DNA of 64,000 nt from an uncultured Flavobacterium sp. GTDB taxonomy: Bacteria > Bacteroidota > Bacteroidia > Flavobacteriales > Flavobacteriaceae. Where the stretch lies: assembly GCF_946478785.1 (NCBI RefSeq), contig NZ_CAMLDD010000021.1, positions 35,620 to 99,619 on the forward strand. Direction: 5' to 3'. Within the stretch, counting starts at the first letter, position 1. Each line of letters opens with the position of its first letter. Both the position numbers and the translations under genes were made by a program. The notes below the pieces were generated by a model. That model searched no databases, was not told where the DNA came from, and worked only from the letters and a program-made list of their open reading frames with translations. Shown here piece by piece: positions 41,537 through 50,286 of this stretch.

Positions 41537-42616
41537 TTATTGAATTATTTCCGGAACATTAAATTCATTTAAAACATCAGCAATTTTTACTGGCAGACCG
41601 GTTTGTAAAGATTTGTCCATTGCCTGTAATAATGCCACGGTTCCGATGCCTTCTTTCATGTCCGGAAAGGCTGTGAAATTTTGTTCTATGCTGTCTGCGA
41701 AATAGTCCAGATAGTTTTGGTATTCTCCTGCGTGATGGCTTTGTCCTTCAAAACGGAAATAATGTTTCAGAGTGCTGTCGCCCCAGGTAATTACTTTTTC
41801 TTCGCCGGTTTTATCGGTAATCGCGTAACGCAATTCGTGATAATCAGACTGGCTTGCTCCTTCGGTTGCTCTTAGAATTGTGCTCATTCCGCTATCGCGT
41901 TGGGTTGGCTGTGTTGGCGAAGTATAAACTCCGCTTACTCTCGCAATTCTTCCATCGGTTGCTTTGAAGATAAAGTGCATCGTGTCTTCGTTTTTCAAAC
42001 CAGCGACACTTCCGTTACTGCTGATCATTCCGTAACCCATCACTTCCTGAATGTTCGGCAAATACCATCTGATGAAATCGACCGGATGACTCAATCCCCC
42101 ATATAGCCATTTGAAAGACTGCAACAACGACCATTCTTTCTTTAAAAACCATCTATGATCGGCGTGATAATGGGCTTCAATCGTAATTAAATCGCCTATT
42201 AATCCGGCTTCAAAATCGGCTCTTTGTCTTTTGGCTGGTTCGAAAAACCGTGAACTCTGACCAATAAAAACTTTCTTTCCTGTCTTTTCACTCAGTTCCA
42301 ATAATGCAGCCGCATCCGAAAGATCATCGATAAAAGGCTTGGTACACACCACATGTTTTCCGTGCAATAAAGCCTGCTTCACATGATCAGCATGTAAATG
42401 ATCGGGTGTATAAATAGCGATGATGTCAATGGAATCATCTTTTAATAAATCATCGTAATTGGTGGTGTACGAATGGAAATCAAATTCCTTTGCTCTTTGC
42501 TGACACAATTCTTCGTTTCTGTCGCATACTTTTACAAGCTGTAATTTTGAGCTCGATAAAGCTGCTGACATCGTGCTTCGTCCTTCTCCAAGTCCTAAAA
42601 TGGCTATTTTTAACAT
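41537..42616 (-). CDS. Gfo/Idh/MocA family oxidoreductase
   Basis: 359 residues without a signal peptide. A Rossmann start (IAILGLGEGRSTMSAAL) is followed by IAIYTPDHLHADHVKQALLH, HVVCTKPFIDDL, where the usual EKP is TKP, and FIGQSSRFFEPAKRQRADF. The C-terminal alpha/beta domain has GGLSHPVDFIRWYLP with the conserved His. It probably is a cytoplasmic NAD(P)-dependent sugar or sugar-acid dehydrogenase. Its operon partners (GH141-like/mutarotase fusion, SSS symporter) suggest that it oxidises an imported pectic monosaccharide. Substrate is unknown. The nucleotide-binding loop G-L-G-E-G-R is a slightly unusual form. Confidence 0.85.
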   Translation of the reverse strand: MLKIAILGLGEGRSTMSAALSSSKLQLVKVCDRNEELCQQRAKEFDFHSYTTNYDDLLKDDSIDIIAIYTPDHLHADHVKQALLHGKHVVCTKPFIDDLSDAAALLELSEKTGKKVFIGQSSRFFEPAKRQRADFEAGLIGDLITIEAHYHADHRWFLKKEWSLLQSFKWLYGGLSHPVDFIRWYLPNIQEVMGYGMISSNGSVAGLKNEDTMHFIFKATDGRIARVSGVYTSPTQPTQRDSGMSTILRATEGASQSDYHELRYAITDKTGEEKVITWGDSTLKHYFRFEGQSHHAGEYQNYLDYFADSIEQNFTAFPDMKEGIGTVALLQAMDKSLQTGLPVKIADVLNEFNVPEIIQ

Positions 42617-42641
42617 CTTTATTTATTTTTGTTTTCAAAAC

Positions 42642-42674
42642 AGACCCGACAGGTTTTGAAAACCTGTCGGGTCT
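42642..42674. repeat. 33-base perfect hairpin repeat (AGACCCGACAGG)
   Basis: AGACCCGACAGGTTTT and AAAACCTGTCGGGTCT flank a single G. Compared with the copy at 32443-32475 the CGA/TCG positions are changed to TAA/TTA on both arms, so pairing is retained. It lies between the fusion gene and the oxidoreductase gene and could modulate expression within the operon. Confidence 0.85.
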
Positions 42675-42686
42675 AAATGTGAATAA

Positions 42687-45197
42687 TTATTTTATATTTA
42701 CTTTATTCAAAAATATCCAGGTCTCATTCGGTTTTGCGCCTTCGATTCCGGTTTGGTATTTTTTCATTAAGTTGTTCCAATCGTTTACACGCGGATTATT
42801 TTCGGTAGTTTTTGGATTTAGTTTATCCAGATTTTCTCCTTTTGGAATACTGATGACTAACATCAATTGTCTTCCGTTTTTGAAAACCTGCAATTGCTGA
42901 AAATCGGCATTACAGAAACCTTTTGCGATTTCCGGCCATTTGTCGAATTGGGTGGTGTGGTAATCAACGTATTCCTTCTGCAATTTTTCGTCTTCTACTA
43001 AATTGGCAGTCAAAACAATATTCTCCCATTCAGATGCGACTTTTACGTCTTTGCATCTTTCAAAATTTTGGAAATCATATACCGGATTTTCGTAGATTTT
43101 AATTTCCAATGCCGGGAAAGCCAAAGCCAGTTTTCTCTTCGTTCTTTCCGGCTGATTCATTAATCCGTAAATTACCAGATGGTTTTCCCATTGGTACAAT
43201 TCTTCGCCTACGATTCGGAAACCTTTTATAGTCGATTTGATTTTTTCGATATCCAAATCCTTTCCGATTAGTTCGATAGCAACCGATTTTGGCATTTCCT
43301 GTAATCCCCATGCTTCGTCAACGGCTACTTCTTTAGCTAATACGTTATTGTATGGCGCTCGGATTCCTGCATTTTCCTTAATTTTTGGATTAACAAAAGC
43401 ATAATTGTCCTGCCAGATATTGCCTTTTGGACCATTGTTGTTTTTCAATATTTTCTGAATCGGAATCCAGTTGTTTTTAACCGTAAAGCCCTGACTTCCT
43501 TCATCGGTATACAAGTACAGCCATAAAAAAGGATCGTGTGCGTACGGACTGTTGTACACTTTATCAATGTAATTCTCTTCTATTCTGCTGTCCGGCTGAG
43601 AGGAAAGCGTATAAATTCCGGCTACATCGTGTAAATGTTTGGCATAATGATGGATTTTATTTCGCTGAATTTTATTGTTTCGCATCACGTTGTCTGTATG
43701 TGTCCATCCCCAGCCCATTGAAATTCCGCTGTAAGCCACATCAGAGATTTCGTTGTGTTCGATAGTCAGGTTCTTAATAAAACCAGCTGCAATTCCCAAA
43801 CATCCCCAGTCTTCGTTGGCTACATTGGTAATTAGATTATCTGAAATCAATTCATCTGAACAAACAACTCTTTCATCTTTGACTGTATAAGGCAAATGTG
43901 CCTCATAAGCTTCTTCGGAGAAAACACCCAGATTGATTCCGTTTCCGCCAATGTCTTTGAATAGATTTCCTTTGACAATATTATGATTCGTTCCTTTGTG
44001 CAAATCCAGTCCTGTAGAAGACAAATGCTCAAAAGTACAGCCTTCAAAAAGAGTATTGTTGGCATAATTGACCTCAACAGCTGCTCTTGGTCTTCCCACC
44101 CAGCCCTGATTTTCCAGACTCGCCTGATTTGGTGTTCCGGGAATTTTTAATTTATAGGCATCCAATAAATACATTCCCGCCTGCAACGGAACATGTCCTT
44201 GCTGCGAAGGACGAAGCCAATTGCTGTATTGAAATGAAATTCCTTTGAAATTAAAATGATGTACAGGCGTATCCAGAGTTCCTTCCACTTTTACTAAATT
44301 TTCCAAAACCGGAACTGTAACTTTTGCTGAAGTTAAATCCTCTCCCGCTCTTGGAATATAATAAATTTTGCTTTTCTTTTTGTCCAAAAACCATTCTCCG
44401 GGTTCGTTCAGCAAGGAGATTGCATTGTTTAAATAGAAAGCTGAATTCCCGTTGTTTTTAGAAATCCAAGGTGCTGGCCACGGATGTTCGCTTTGAATTT
44501 TACTTTCCGGCTGTTCGAACGAAAGTCGGGCACTGTCTTTTTTTACTTCAATATCTTTGATACGCAAATTGGCAATTGCCCACCATTGAATGATGAACAT
44601 TTCCATTCCGGGCTCGAATTTAACCGACTTGTCCTTAAATGGAATCCAGCATGTCTCTGTTTCCTTATCCCAAGAAAGAATTCTTTCCATTTGATTGCCG
44701 GCTGTGCTTTTCGCTCTAACAGCCTTTTTTCCGTTTACCCATAATTGTCGGTAATTGATAATCTCGCCCGCTTTCGAAGGAGCGTCAGCTTCCCAAACGA
44801 TTCCTTTTTTTAATCCGTTGGCAATTGTAGATTTTTTCCAGTTTTTGATTTCGAACCCACCACTTAAAATAGGTTTAGCATTAGCCTCGGCTTCAATTGT
44901 CGTTGGACTTTCCGCCGTTCCGGAATCTTCGGGTCTTATAAATAATGGTTCGTTTAAATAATAGGTTCCGTTCATTACGATGATACGGATTCCATCTTTT
45001 ATAGAGGCATCTTTCAATCGGCGTAATTCTCTGGCTTTTCTTACCGCCATTTGTACCGTTGCTAAAGGATTAGATTTTGTTCCAGGGTTGGTATCTTTAC
45101 CCTGAGGTGATACCCAGATTTCTGCAGCATTCAATGAGAATGTACTAACGGTAATCAAAAAGATAATTATAACTTTGGTAACAATATTTAAACGCAT
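42687..45197 (-). CDS. GH141-like beta-helix glycosidase fused to a C-terminal L-rhamnose mutarotase domain
   Basis: 836 residues; signal peptide ending near residue 24 (STFSLNAA). Residues of about 25-620 form a right-handed beta-helix protein opening with EIWVSPQGKDTNPGTKSNPL, IRIIVMNGTYYLNEPLFI and later GCTFEHLSSTGLDLHKGTNH, NGINLGVFSEEAY and ISDVAYSGISMGWGWTHTDN, as in GH141 (BT1002 is an RG-II alpha-L-fucosidase). The last ~100-135 residues match L-rhamnose mutarotase: EYVDYHTTQFDKWPEIAKGF with His747 and Trp754, QQLQVFKNGRQLMLVISIP and NNPRVNDWNNLMKKY. Mutarotases are normally separate small cytoplasmic proteins; here the domain would be periplasmic. First gene of its operon, with a CAGGA-type promoter. 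Confidence 0.8.
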   Translation of the reverse strand: MRLNIVTKVIIIFLITVSTFSLNAAEIWVSPQGKDTNPGTKSNPLATVQMAVRKARELRRLKDASIKDGIRIIVMNGTYYLNEPLFIRPEDSGTAESPTTIEAEANAKPILSGGFEIKNWKKSTIANGLKKGIVWEADAPSKAGEIINYRQLWVNGKKAVRAKSTAGNQMERILSWDKETETCWIPFKDKSVKFEPGMEMFIIQWWAIANLRIKDIEVKKDSARLSFEQPESKIQSEHPWPAPWISKNNGNSAFYLNNAISLLNEPGEWFLDKKKSKIYYIPRAGEDLTSAKVTVPVLENLVKVEGTLDTPVHHFNFKGISFQYSNWLRPSQQGHVPLQAGMYLLDAYKLKIPGTPNQASLENQGWVGRPRAAVEVNYANNTLFEGCTFEHLSSTGLDLHKGTNHNIVKGNLFKDIGGNGINLGVFSEEAYEAHLPYTVKDERVVCSDELISDNLITNVANEDWGCLGIAAGFIKNLTIEHNEISDVAYSGISMGWGWTHTDNVMRNNKIQRNKIHHYAKHLHDVAGIYTLSSQPDSRIEENYIDKVYNSPYAHDPFLWLYLYTDEGSQGFTVKNNWIPIQKILKNNNGPKGNIWQDNYAFVNPKIKENAGIRAPYNNVLAKEVAVDEAWGLQEMPKSVAIELIGKDLDIEKIKSTIKGFRIVGEELYQWENHLVIYGLMNQPERTKRKLALAFPALEIKIYENPVYDFQNFERCKDVKVASEWENIVLTANLVEDEKLQKEYVDYHTTQFDKWPEIAKGFCNADFQQLQVFKNGRQLMLVISIPKGENLDKLNPKTTENNPRVNDWNNLMKKYQTGIEGAKPNETWIFLNKVNIK

Positions 45198-45294
45198 TTT
45201 TTCTTCTTTTTAGGCAGACTCGTAAGTTCTTTTATTTTTAACAATAATTCGATTGCAAATAAATGTATTTTTTACACTTTTTAAAATAATGGGT

Positions 45295-45339
45295 ACAATT
45301 TAAAGTAACATAAAAATAGATGTGTCCTGTACTCTCCTG
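45295..45339 (-). promoter_or_regulatory. GH141-like operon promoter with CAGGA repeats
   Basis: On the minus strand, CAGGA elements (plus-strand TCCTG at 45335-45339 and 45325-45329) lie 10 bases apart. After 22 bases comes TAAATTGT (45302-45295), a weaker -7 box, and the ATG is about 98 bases further on. Spacing is identical to the SusC and GH78 promoters. Confidence 0.55.
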
Positions 45340-45460
45340 CATTCTTTCAAAAAGCTGATACTTCTTTCGATTAATTTCATAAAAAAGTTACGACTAAACT
45401 TACTATAAATTCGCAAATCTAATTTCTGGCATTAAATATGTGCAAATATTTTTACTAAAT

Positions 45461-45491
45461 TTGTGCAATCGATTACATTATTGTATTTTCG
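45461..45491 (+). promoter_or_regulatory. GH28 promoter with a palindromic operator in the spacer
   Basis: TTG (45461-45463) and TATTTTCG (45484-45491) are separated by 20 bases, fitting a Bacteroidota promoter. The spacer starts with TGCAATCGATTACA (45464-45477), a palindrome broken only at one base pair, with the CG centre typical of LacI-family operators. A repressor bound here would block initiation. A second inverted repeat, AATTACCAA (45530-45538) and TTGGTAATT (45559-45567), lies in the leader. Function of both is inferred. Confidence 0.5.
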
Positions 45492-45596
45492 TTTTTTTAT
45501 GGAACTTATTTTTATATCAATAAAAAAAGAATTACCAATATAAACATATGACACAATTTTGGTAATTAAAATTAAACTTTAACTAATTCAATAAGA

Positions 45597-47285
45597 ATGA
45601 AAACTAATCCAACTCAATTATTCCGTATACTATTGGCGGTTTTAGCCATGGGATTTTCAGGAAATGTGGCAGCTCAAAAGTCAAAATCCAGTGATACTTA
45701 CCAGAACATTGAATTTAAAATGGCTAAAGTCAAAGAGCCTAAAATTCCAAAAAACACTGTCAATTTAAAAGATTTTGGTGCTGTTAACGGAGGATATGTT
45801 TTAAACACCAAAGCATTTGAAGATGCGATTAATGCGCTTTCGAAAAAAGGAGGGGGAAAAGTAATTATTCCTCCGGGAATATGGCTTACAGGTCCAATTA
45901 TATTAAAAAGCAGAATCGAATTGCATGCTGAAACAGGAGCTTTAATCAAATTTTCTCCGGATAAAAGCTTGTACCCAATTATTGAAACTAGTTTTGAAGG
46001 TTTAAATACCTGGCGTTGTATTTCTCCTCTTTACGGTAAGAATTTAGAAGATGTTGCTTTTACAGGAAAAGGGGTTTGGGATGGTTCAGGCGAAGTTTGG
46101 AGACAGGTCAAAAGAAGCAAACTTACGGAAAGCCAGTGGAAGAAATTTGTTGCGTCAGGCGGAGTTGTTAATGAAAGCAAAACGAGCTGGTATCCATCAG
46201 AAACATTTATGAAAGCTTCTGTAGGAGCAGATCAGAATGTACGCCTAGATTTAAAAACCAAAGAAGAATTTGAAGCTATTCATGATTTTCTTCGTCCGGT
46301 ATTGGTGAGTATCCAAAACAGTAAAAGAGTTATGTTTGACGGACCTGTGTTTCAAAATTCTCCGGCATGGAACATCCATCCGTTGATGATCGAAGATTTA
46401 ATCGTTCGAAATGTGAGTGTTCGTAATCCCTGGTTTTCACAAAATGGAGATGGCCTTGATGTGGAATCATGCAAAAATGTAATTGTTGAAAACTCAAGTT
46501 TTGATGTGGGTGATGATGCTATCTGTATCAAATCAGGAAAAGATAAAGATGGACGTGACAGAGGCGTTCCTTGCGAAAATATTATTATAAGAAACAATAT
46601 TGTGTATCATGGTCACGGAGGCGTTACTGTAGGAAGTGAAATGTCGGGAGGCGTAAAAAACATGCATGTTTCGAACTGTACTTTTATGGGAACTGATGTT
46701 GGATTGCGTTTTAAAAGTAACCGTGGACGCGGAGGTGTCGTAGAAAACATCTTTATTTCTGATATTTTTATGACCGATATTCCGTCTCAGGCGATTTCTT
46801 TCAACCTTTATTATGGAGGAAAATCCATAGCAGAAACTTTAGAAGAAGGTGGTGATAAAATTGTAAATGCAAAGATGCCTGTAGATGAAAAAACGCCTCA
46901 GTTCAAAAACATTTCCATAAAAAATGTAACGATCAAAGGAGCTCAGCAAGCTGTATTTTTACAAGGATTACCTGAAATGAACCTTGAAAATATAGAAATA
47001 TCTAATTTGATTGCTAAAGCAGAAAAAGGTTTTACTATTGTTGATGCCAACGGAATCAAAATTCACAATGCTAAACTTGATATTGACAAACCAAATGTAA
47101 TTGACATTTATAACGGTAAAAACATGTCGTTTAAGGATATCGAATTCAACTCGACATCAGCTAAAGCAATTACTATTAATGGAGAAGCTACAGAGAATGT
47201 AGAATTTGTTGCTTCACCAAATTCAGATTTTTCTAAAAAAACGACCATTGGAGGAACCGTTCCTAAATCGGCAGTAAAATTATAG
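45597..47285 (+). CDS. GH28 polygalacturonase/rhamnogalacturonase
   Basis: 562 residues; signal peptide ending near residue 27 (SGNVAAQ). The GH28 beta-helix starts at VNLKDFGAVNGGYVLNTKAF and KVIIPPGIWLTGP. Active-site motifs: NGDGLD at 283-288 (Asp285, equivalent to NTD), GDDAICIKSG (Asp306 and Asp307), YHGHGGVTVGSE (His340) and RFKSNRGRGG (Arg371, Lys373). These are complete, so an active hydrolase of galacturonide linkages is expected. A long insertion around residues 165-235 is typical of Bacteroidota exo-acting members. It is followed by PL10 in the same transcription unit. Endo versus exo action and homogalacturonan versus RG-I preference cannot be decided here. Confidence 0.93.
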   Translation: MKTNPTQLFRILLAVLAMGFSGNVAAQKSKSSDTYQNIEFKMAKVKEPKIPKNTVNLKDFGAVNGGYVLNTKAFEDAINALSKKGGGKVIIPPGIWLTGPIILKSRIELHAETGALIKFSPDKSLYPIIETSFEGLNTWRCISPLYGKNLEDVAFTGKGVWDGSGEVWRQVKRSKLTESQWKKFVASGGVVNESKTSWYPSETFMKASVGADQNVRLDLKTKEEFEAIHDFLRPVLVSIQNSKRVMFDGPVFQNSPAWNIHPLMIEDLIVRNVSVRNPWFSQNGDGLDVESCKNVIVENSSFDVGDDAICIKSGKDKDGRDRGVPCENIIIRNNIVYHGHGGVTVGSEMSGGVKNMHVSNCTFMGTDVGLRFKSNRGRGGVVENIFISDIFMTDIPSQAISFNLYYGGKSIAETLEEGGDKIVNAKMPVDEKTPQFKNISIKNVTIKGAQQAVFLQGLPEMNLENIEISNLIAKAEKGFTIVDANGIKIHNAKLDIDKPNVIDIYNGKNMSFKDIEFNSTSAKAITINGEATENVEFVASPNSDFSKKTTIGGTVPKSAVKL

Positions 47286-47301
47286 TTGATTAAACTATTT
47301 G

Positions 47302-47346
47302 GCTTCTGTTGTGTCTAAGTTGCAATACAATAACCACAACAGAAGC
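47302..47346. repeat. Perfect 12-base-stem hairpin between GH28 and PL10
   Basis: GCTTCTGTTGTG (47302-47313) and CACAACAGAAGC (47335-47346) are exact reverse complements around a 21-base loop, followed by TTTTC. It may be a leaky terminator or an mRNA-stability element setting the GH28/PL10 ratio. It makes an upstream in-frame ATG at 47309 unlikely as the PL10 start. Confidence 0.75.
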
Positions 47347-47362
47347 TTTTCAAAAAACAAAC

Positions 47363-48568
47363 ATGAAAACATTACAAGGATTGTCCAAAAATAAGAGTTT
47401 GCTATTCGCTGTTATTTTAATTAGTTTTTCATTTCTTAATTCAGTTGCCCAATCGGATAAAGAAAATAAAGCAGCAATCAGTACCAAACCATTTAGTGAC
47501 AGTATGAATCATTGGTATGGTATCGCCGATAAAAACAACATTATAAATCCAACAGAAAATCAGCCCAGATACGAGGAAACCGACTATACCAAAATAGCGG
47601 ATAACATCATTTATTTTCAGCGCGATAACGGAGGATGGCCAAAAAATTACGATATGCGTGCTATTTTGACGCCTGGACAAATAAAAGAAGTAGTAGGAAC
47701 TAAATCAGTTTTGCATACTACTTTTGATAATGGTACTACCTACAACCATATTTATTATCTGGCACAAGTGTACACCTTAACTAAAATTGAAAAATATAAA
47801 ACGGCTTGCCTCAAAGGAATTGATTTCATTATCGAGGCTCAATATCCTAACGGAGGATGGCCACAGTACTATCCTTTAGTTAAGGGATATAGCCGACATA
47901 TCACCTTCAATGATGGTATGTACATGGGAATCATGAACTTGTTGGATAAAATTATCGATAACAATCCTAATTTTACTTTTGTCGATGCGGCAACAAAAAG
48001 CAAAGTCACTACAGCGTATCAAAAGGGAATTGACTGCATCCTAAAAACACAAATTTCAGATCATGGAAAATTGTATGCCTGGTGCCAACAGCATGATGAA
48101 GTTACCTTATTACCTGCATGGGCAAGAAAGTTTGAACCGCCAAGTGTAAGTAATGCCGAAAGTGTTGATGTTGTTTTGTTTTTAATGAAAATAGACAATC
48201 CAAGTGAGCAGGTAATCCGAGCGGTACAAAGTGCGGTTAAATGGTTTCAGGATTCTAGAATCTACAATACTAGAATTGAAACTTTTAAAGCTCCGGAATT
48301 TGATTCGAAATTTAAAAAAGTAACTGATGACCGTCGTGTTGTAACAGATTCGACAGCACCTCCAATCTGGACACGCTATTATGAACTGGGCACATGGAAA
48401 CCTTTATTTTGTGACCGCGACAGTGTGTATTTATATTCATTGGCCGAAGTTAGCCGTGAGCGAAGAAGCGGTTATTCATGGTATACCTATAACCCCGAAA
48501 AAGCATTGAAAAAATATCCCGAATGGCAAAAGAAATGGACGCCTGAAACTGATGTTTTAAAACAATAA
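47363..48568 (+). CDS. Pectate lyase, PL10 family
   Basis: 401 residues from the ATG at 47363, which begins the signal sequence of MKTLQGLSKNKSLLFAVILI ending near NSVAQ. The PL10 (alpha/alpha) barrel is recognised by NIIYFQRDNGGWPKNYDMR, TTFDNGTTYNHIYYLAQVY, FIIEAQYPNGGWPQYYPLV, HITFNDGMYMGIMNLL, HGKLYAWCQQHDEVTL and SGYSWYTYNPEKAL. PL10 enzymes cleave polygalacturonate by calcium-dependent beta-elimination, giving unsaturated ends that GH105 can process. It is paired with GH28 and closed by a strong terminator. Confidence 0.93.
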   Translation: MKTLQGLSKNKSLLFAVILISFSFLNSVAQSDKENKAAISTKPFSDSMNHWYGIADKNNIINPTENQPRYEETDYTKIADNIIYFQRDNGGWPKNYDMRAILTPGQIKEVVGTKSVLHTTFDNGTTYNHIYYLAQVYTLTKIEKYKTACLKGIDFIIEAQYPNGGWPQYYPLVKGYSRHITFNDGMYMGIMNLLDKIIDNNPNFTFVDAATKSKVTTAYQKGIDCILKTQISDHGKLYAWCQQHDEVTLLPAWARKFEPPSVSNAESVDVVLFLMKIDNPSEQVIRAVQSAVKWFQDSRIYNTRIETFKAPEFDSKFKKVTDDRRVVTDSTAPPIWTRYYELGTWKPLFCDRDSVYLYSLAEVSRERRSGYSWYTYNPEKALKKYPEWQKKWTPETDVLKQ

Positions 48569-48577
48569 AAGACATAA

Positions 48578-48607
48578 AAAAAGCGTGAATTTAACTTCAC
48601 GCTTTTT
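48578..48607. terminator. Bidirectional intrinsic terminator
   Basis: AAAAAGCGTGAA and TTCACGCTTTTT form a 12-base perfect stem with the 6-base loop TTTAAC. It lies between the convergent PL10 (plus) and amidohydrolase (minus) genes and should stop both. Confidence 0.93.
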
Positions 48608-48630
48608 CTATATATTGAAAATTCATTTCT

Positions 48631-49467
48631 TTAATCATTCAGTTTATAAAATGCCTTTGCATTTGCTGACCAAATCTTTTCCTGATCCTGAATCGAAGAT
48701 TGAGATAGGTAATCTTCTAACGTTTTAACAAGCTCTTTATAATCTGAAGCTACATTACAAACCGGCCAGTCAGATCCAAACATTAGTTTATCTGCAGAGA
48801 AATTTTCAAAAATCACATCCAGATACGGTTTTAAGTCTGATGGTTTCCATGTATTCCAATCGGCTTCCGTAACCATTCCAGAGATTTTGCAATTTACATT
48901 TTCGAATTTTGCAATTTCCTCAATTCCCTTTTTCCATGATGCAATATCGCCAGATTTTATATCAGGTTTTGCAATATGATCAATCACAAAAGCCTGATTC
49001 GGAAAAGATTTTACCAAATCAATTGCAGCAGGTAACTGACGATGAAAAATCAGGATATCATAAGTGAAATTAAATTCTTTTAAAGCTGCAATTCCGTTTC
49101 GAAATGCCTTCCCGAACATAAAATCATCCGGTTCTCCCTGTACCACATGTCTGAAACCTTTGAGTTTTTTAAATTTAGAAAAATGATTTAATCGTTCTGC
49201 AATGCTATCACTTCTCAAATTAACCCAGCCTACAACTCCTTTTATAAAATCGTTTTTAGATGCCAGATCCAATAGAAAATTAGTTTCTTCTTCAGACTGA
49301 CTTGCCTGAACGGCCACACAACCCAAAAATTGATTTTGAGAAAGCAATGGCAACAAATCTTCCGGTAAAAAATCCTTTTGAATTTTCAGCATGGAATCAT
49401 CAATCCAACTATCTCTTATTGGATCAAATTTCCAAAAATGCTGATGGGAGTCAATTCGGTTATTCAT
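48631..49467 (-). CDS. Amidohydrolase-2 family sugar lactonase (L-fuconolactonase-like)
   Basis: 278 residues, cytoplasmic. Opens with RIDSHQHFWKF (metal-binding His8 and His10), then KGVVGWVNLRSD, LKGFRHVVQGEPD, FVIDHIAKPDIKSG, VNCKISGMVTEADW and LMFGSDWPVCNV with the conserved Asp. This is the COG3618 lactonase family, whose members hydrolyse L-fucono-1,5-lactone or L-rhamnono-lactone. It is the last gene of a minus-strand unit with two SDRs, an MDR and an FAH-type hydrolase, and starts 6 bases after the SDR stop. The neighbours make the deoxysugar-lactonase reading much stronger than the family alone would. Confidence 0.82.
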   Translation of the reverse strand: MNNRIDSHQHFWKFDPIRDSWIDDSMLKIQKDFLPEDLLPLLSQNQFLGCVAVQASQSEEETNFLLDLASKNDFIKGVVGWVNLRSDSIAERLNHFSKFKKLKGFRHVVQGEPDDFMFGKAFRNGIAALKEFNFTYDILIFHRQLPAAIDLVKSFPNQAFVIDHIAKPDIKSGDIASWKKGIEEIAKFENVNCKISGMVTEADWNTWKPSDLKPYLDVIFENFSADKLMFGSDWPVCNVASDYKELVKTLEDYLSQSSIQDQEKIWSANAKAFYKLND

Positions 49468-49473
49468 ACAAAA

Positions 49474-50271
49474 CTAATTTACGTCACTTATTAAAGCACG
49501 ATCCAGATGTACATATCCGCCATCCACAAAAACAAATTGTCCTGTTGTATGTGATGAACGCTCTGAAATAATAAACAAAGTCGTATCTGCTATTTCTTCT
49601 GTTTTTGTCATTCTGGATTCAAACGGAATACTTTTATTGATTTTTTTCAAAACTGTTTCACCATCCGCTAATGTCTTAATCCAGTCTTCGTAGGCAGGGG
49701 TATAACTTTCTGCAATAATAATTGCGTTGGAACGAATTCCGTACTGAATCAAATCTACTGCCCATTCACGAGTAAGTCCAAGAACACCACCTTTTGCTGC
49801 AGCGTAACCAGAAGTCCCTCCTTGTCCTGTAAGAGCCACTTTTGAACCAATATTTAAAACATTCCCTTTTGATTCTTTTAGATACGGAAGTGCATATTTT
49901 ACCATTAAAAAGTAACTCACAACATTCAGTTTTAAAGAATCCATAAATTCTTCATAACTGGCATCCAGGCCTGCACCGTCATTGACTCCAACATTATTGA
50001 TGACAGCATCAATTCTGCCGTATTTTGCTATAATTTGCTTAACAGCGCTTTCCATTTGCTCAGGATTGGTAACATCCGTTTGCACAAATAAAGCATCAAT
50101 TCCTTTCTTTTGAAGTTCTTCTGCATAACCAAAACCACGGCTGTTTCTGTCTACAAGTGCCGGAATAGCTCCTTCATCTGCCAGTCTTTTAATTATGGTT
50201 TCTCCAATACTCCCTTCTTTTCCGGCTGAACCGGAAACTACTACCACTTTTCCTTTTAATCCTAAATCCAT
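49474..50271 (-). CDS. SDR dehydrogenase, probably L-fucose (deoxysugar) dehydrogenase
   Basis: 265 residues. Short-chain dehydrogenase fold: modified glycine motif VVVSGSAGKEGSIGETIIKR, INNVGVNDGAGL, catalytic Ser143 (NIGSKVALTG), Tyr156 and Lys160 (GYAAAKGG) and FVFVDGGYVHLDRAL at the end. In oxidative L-fucose pathways an SDR makes the lactone that a fuconolactonase opens, and this gene is directly upstream of that lactonase, so the first oxidation step is the likely role. The later keto-deoxyfuconate dehydrogenase step is also carried out by SDRs and could be swapped with the gene at 52258. The glycine-rich loop is longer than the common G-x3-G-I-G. Confidence 0.7.
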   Translation of the reverse strand: MDLGLKGKVVVVSGSAGKEGSIGETIIKRLADEGAIPALVDRNSRGFGYAEELQKKGIDALFVQTDVTNPEQMESAVKQIIAKYGRIDAVINNVGVNDGAGLDASYEEFMDSLKLNVVSYFLMVKYALPYLKESKGNVLNIGSKVALTGQGGTSGYAAAKGGVLGLTREWAVDLIQYGIRSNAIIIAESYTPAYEDWIKTLADGETVLKKINKSIPFESRMTKTEEIADTTLFIISERSSHTTGQFVFVDGGYVHLDRALISDVN

Positions 50272-50286
50272 AATTAGTTATTTAGC

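Noticed and set aside
45530..45567. AATTACCAA/TTGGTAATT as a terminator or riboswitch in the GH28 leader
   Set aside because: The stem is short and AT-rich, the loop is 20 bases, and no known riboswitch core is recognisable; it is mentioned only as a possible operator.
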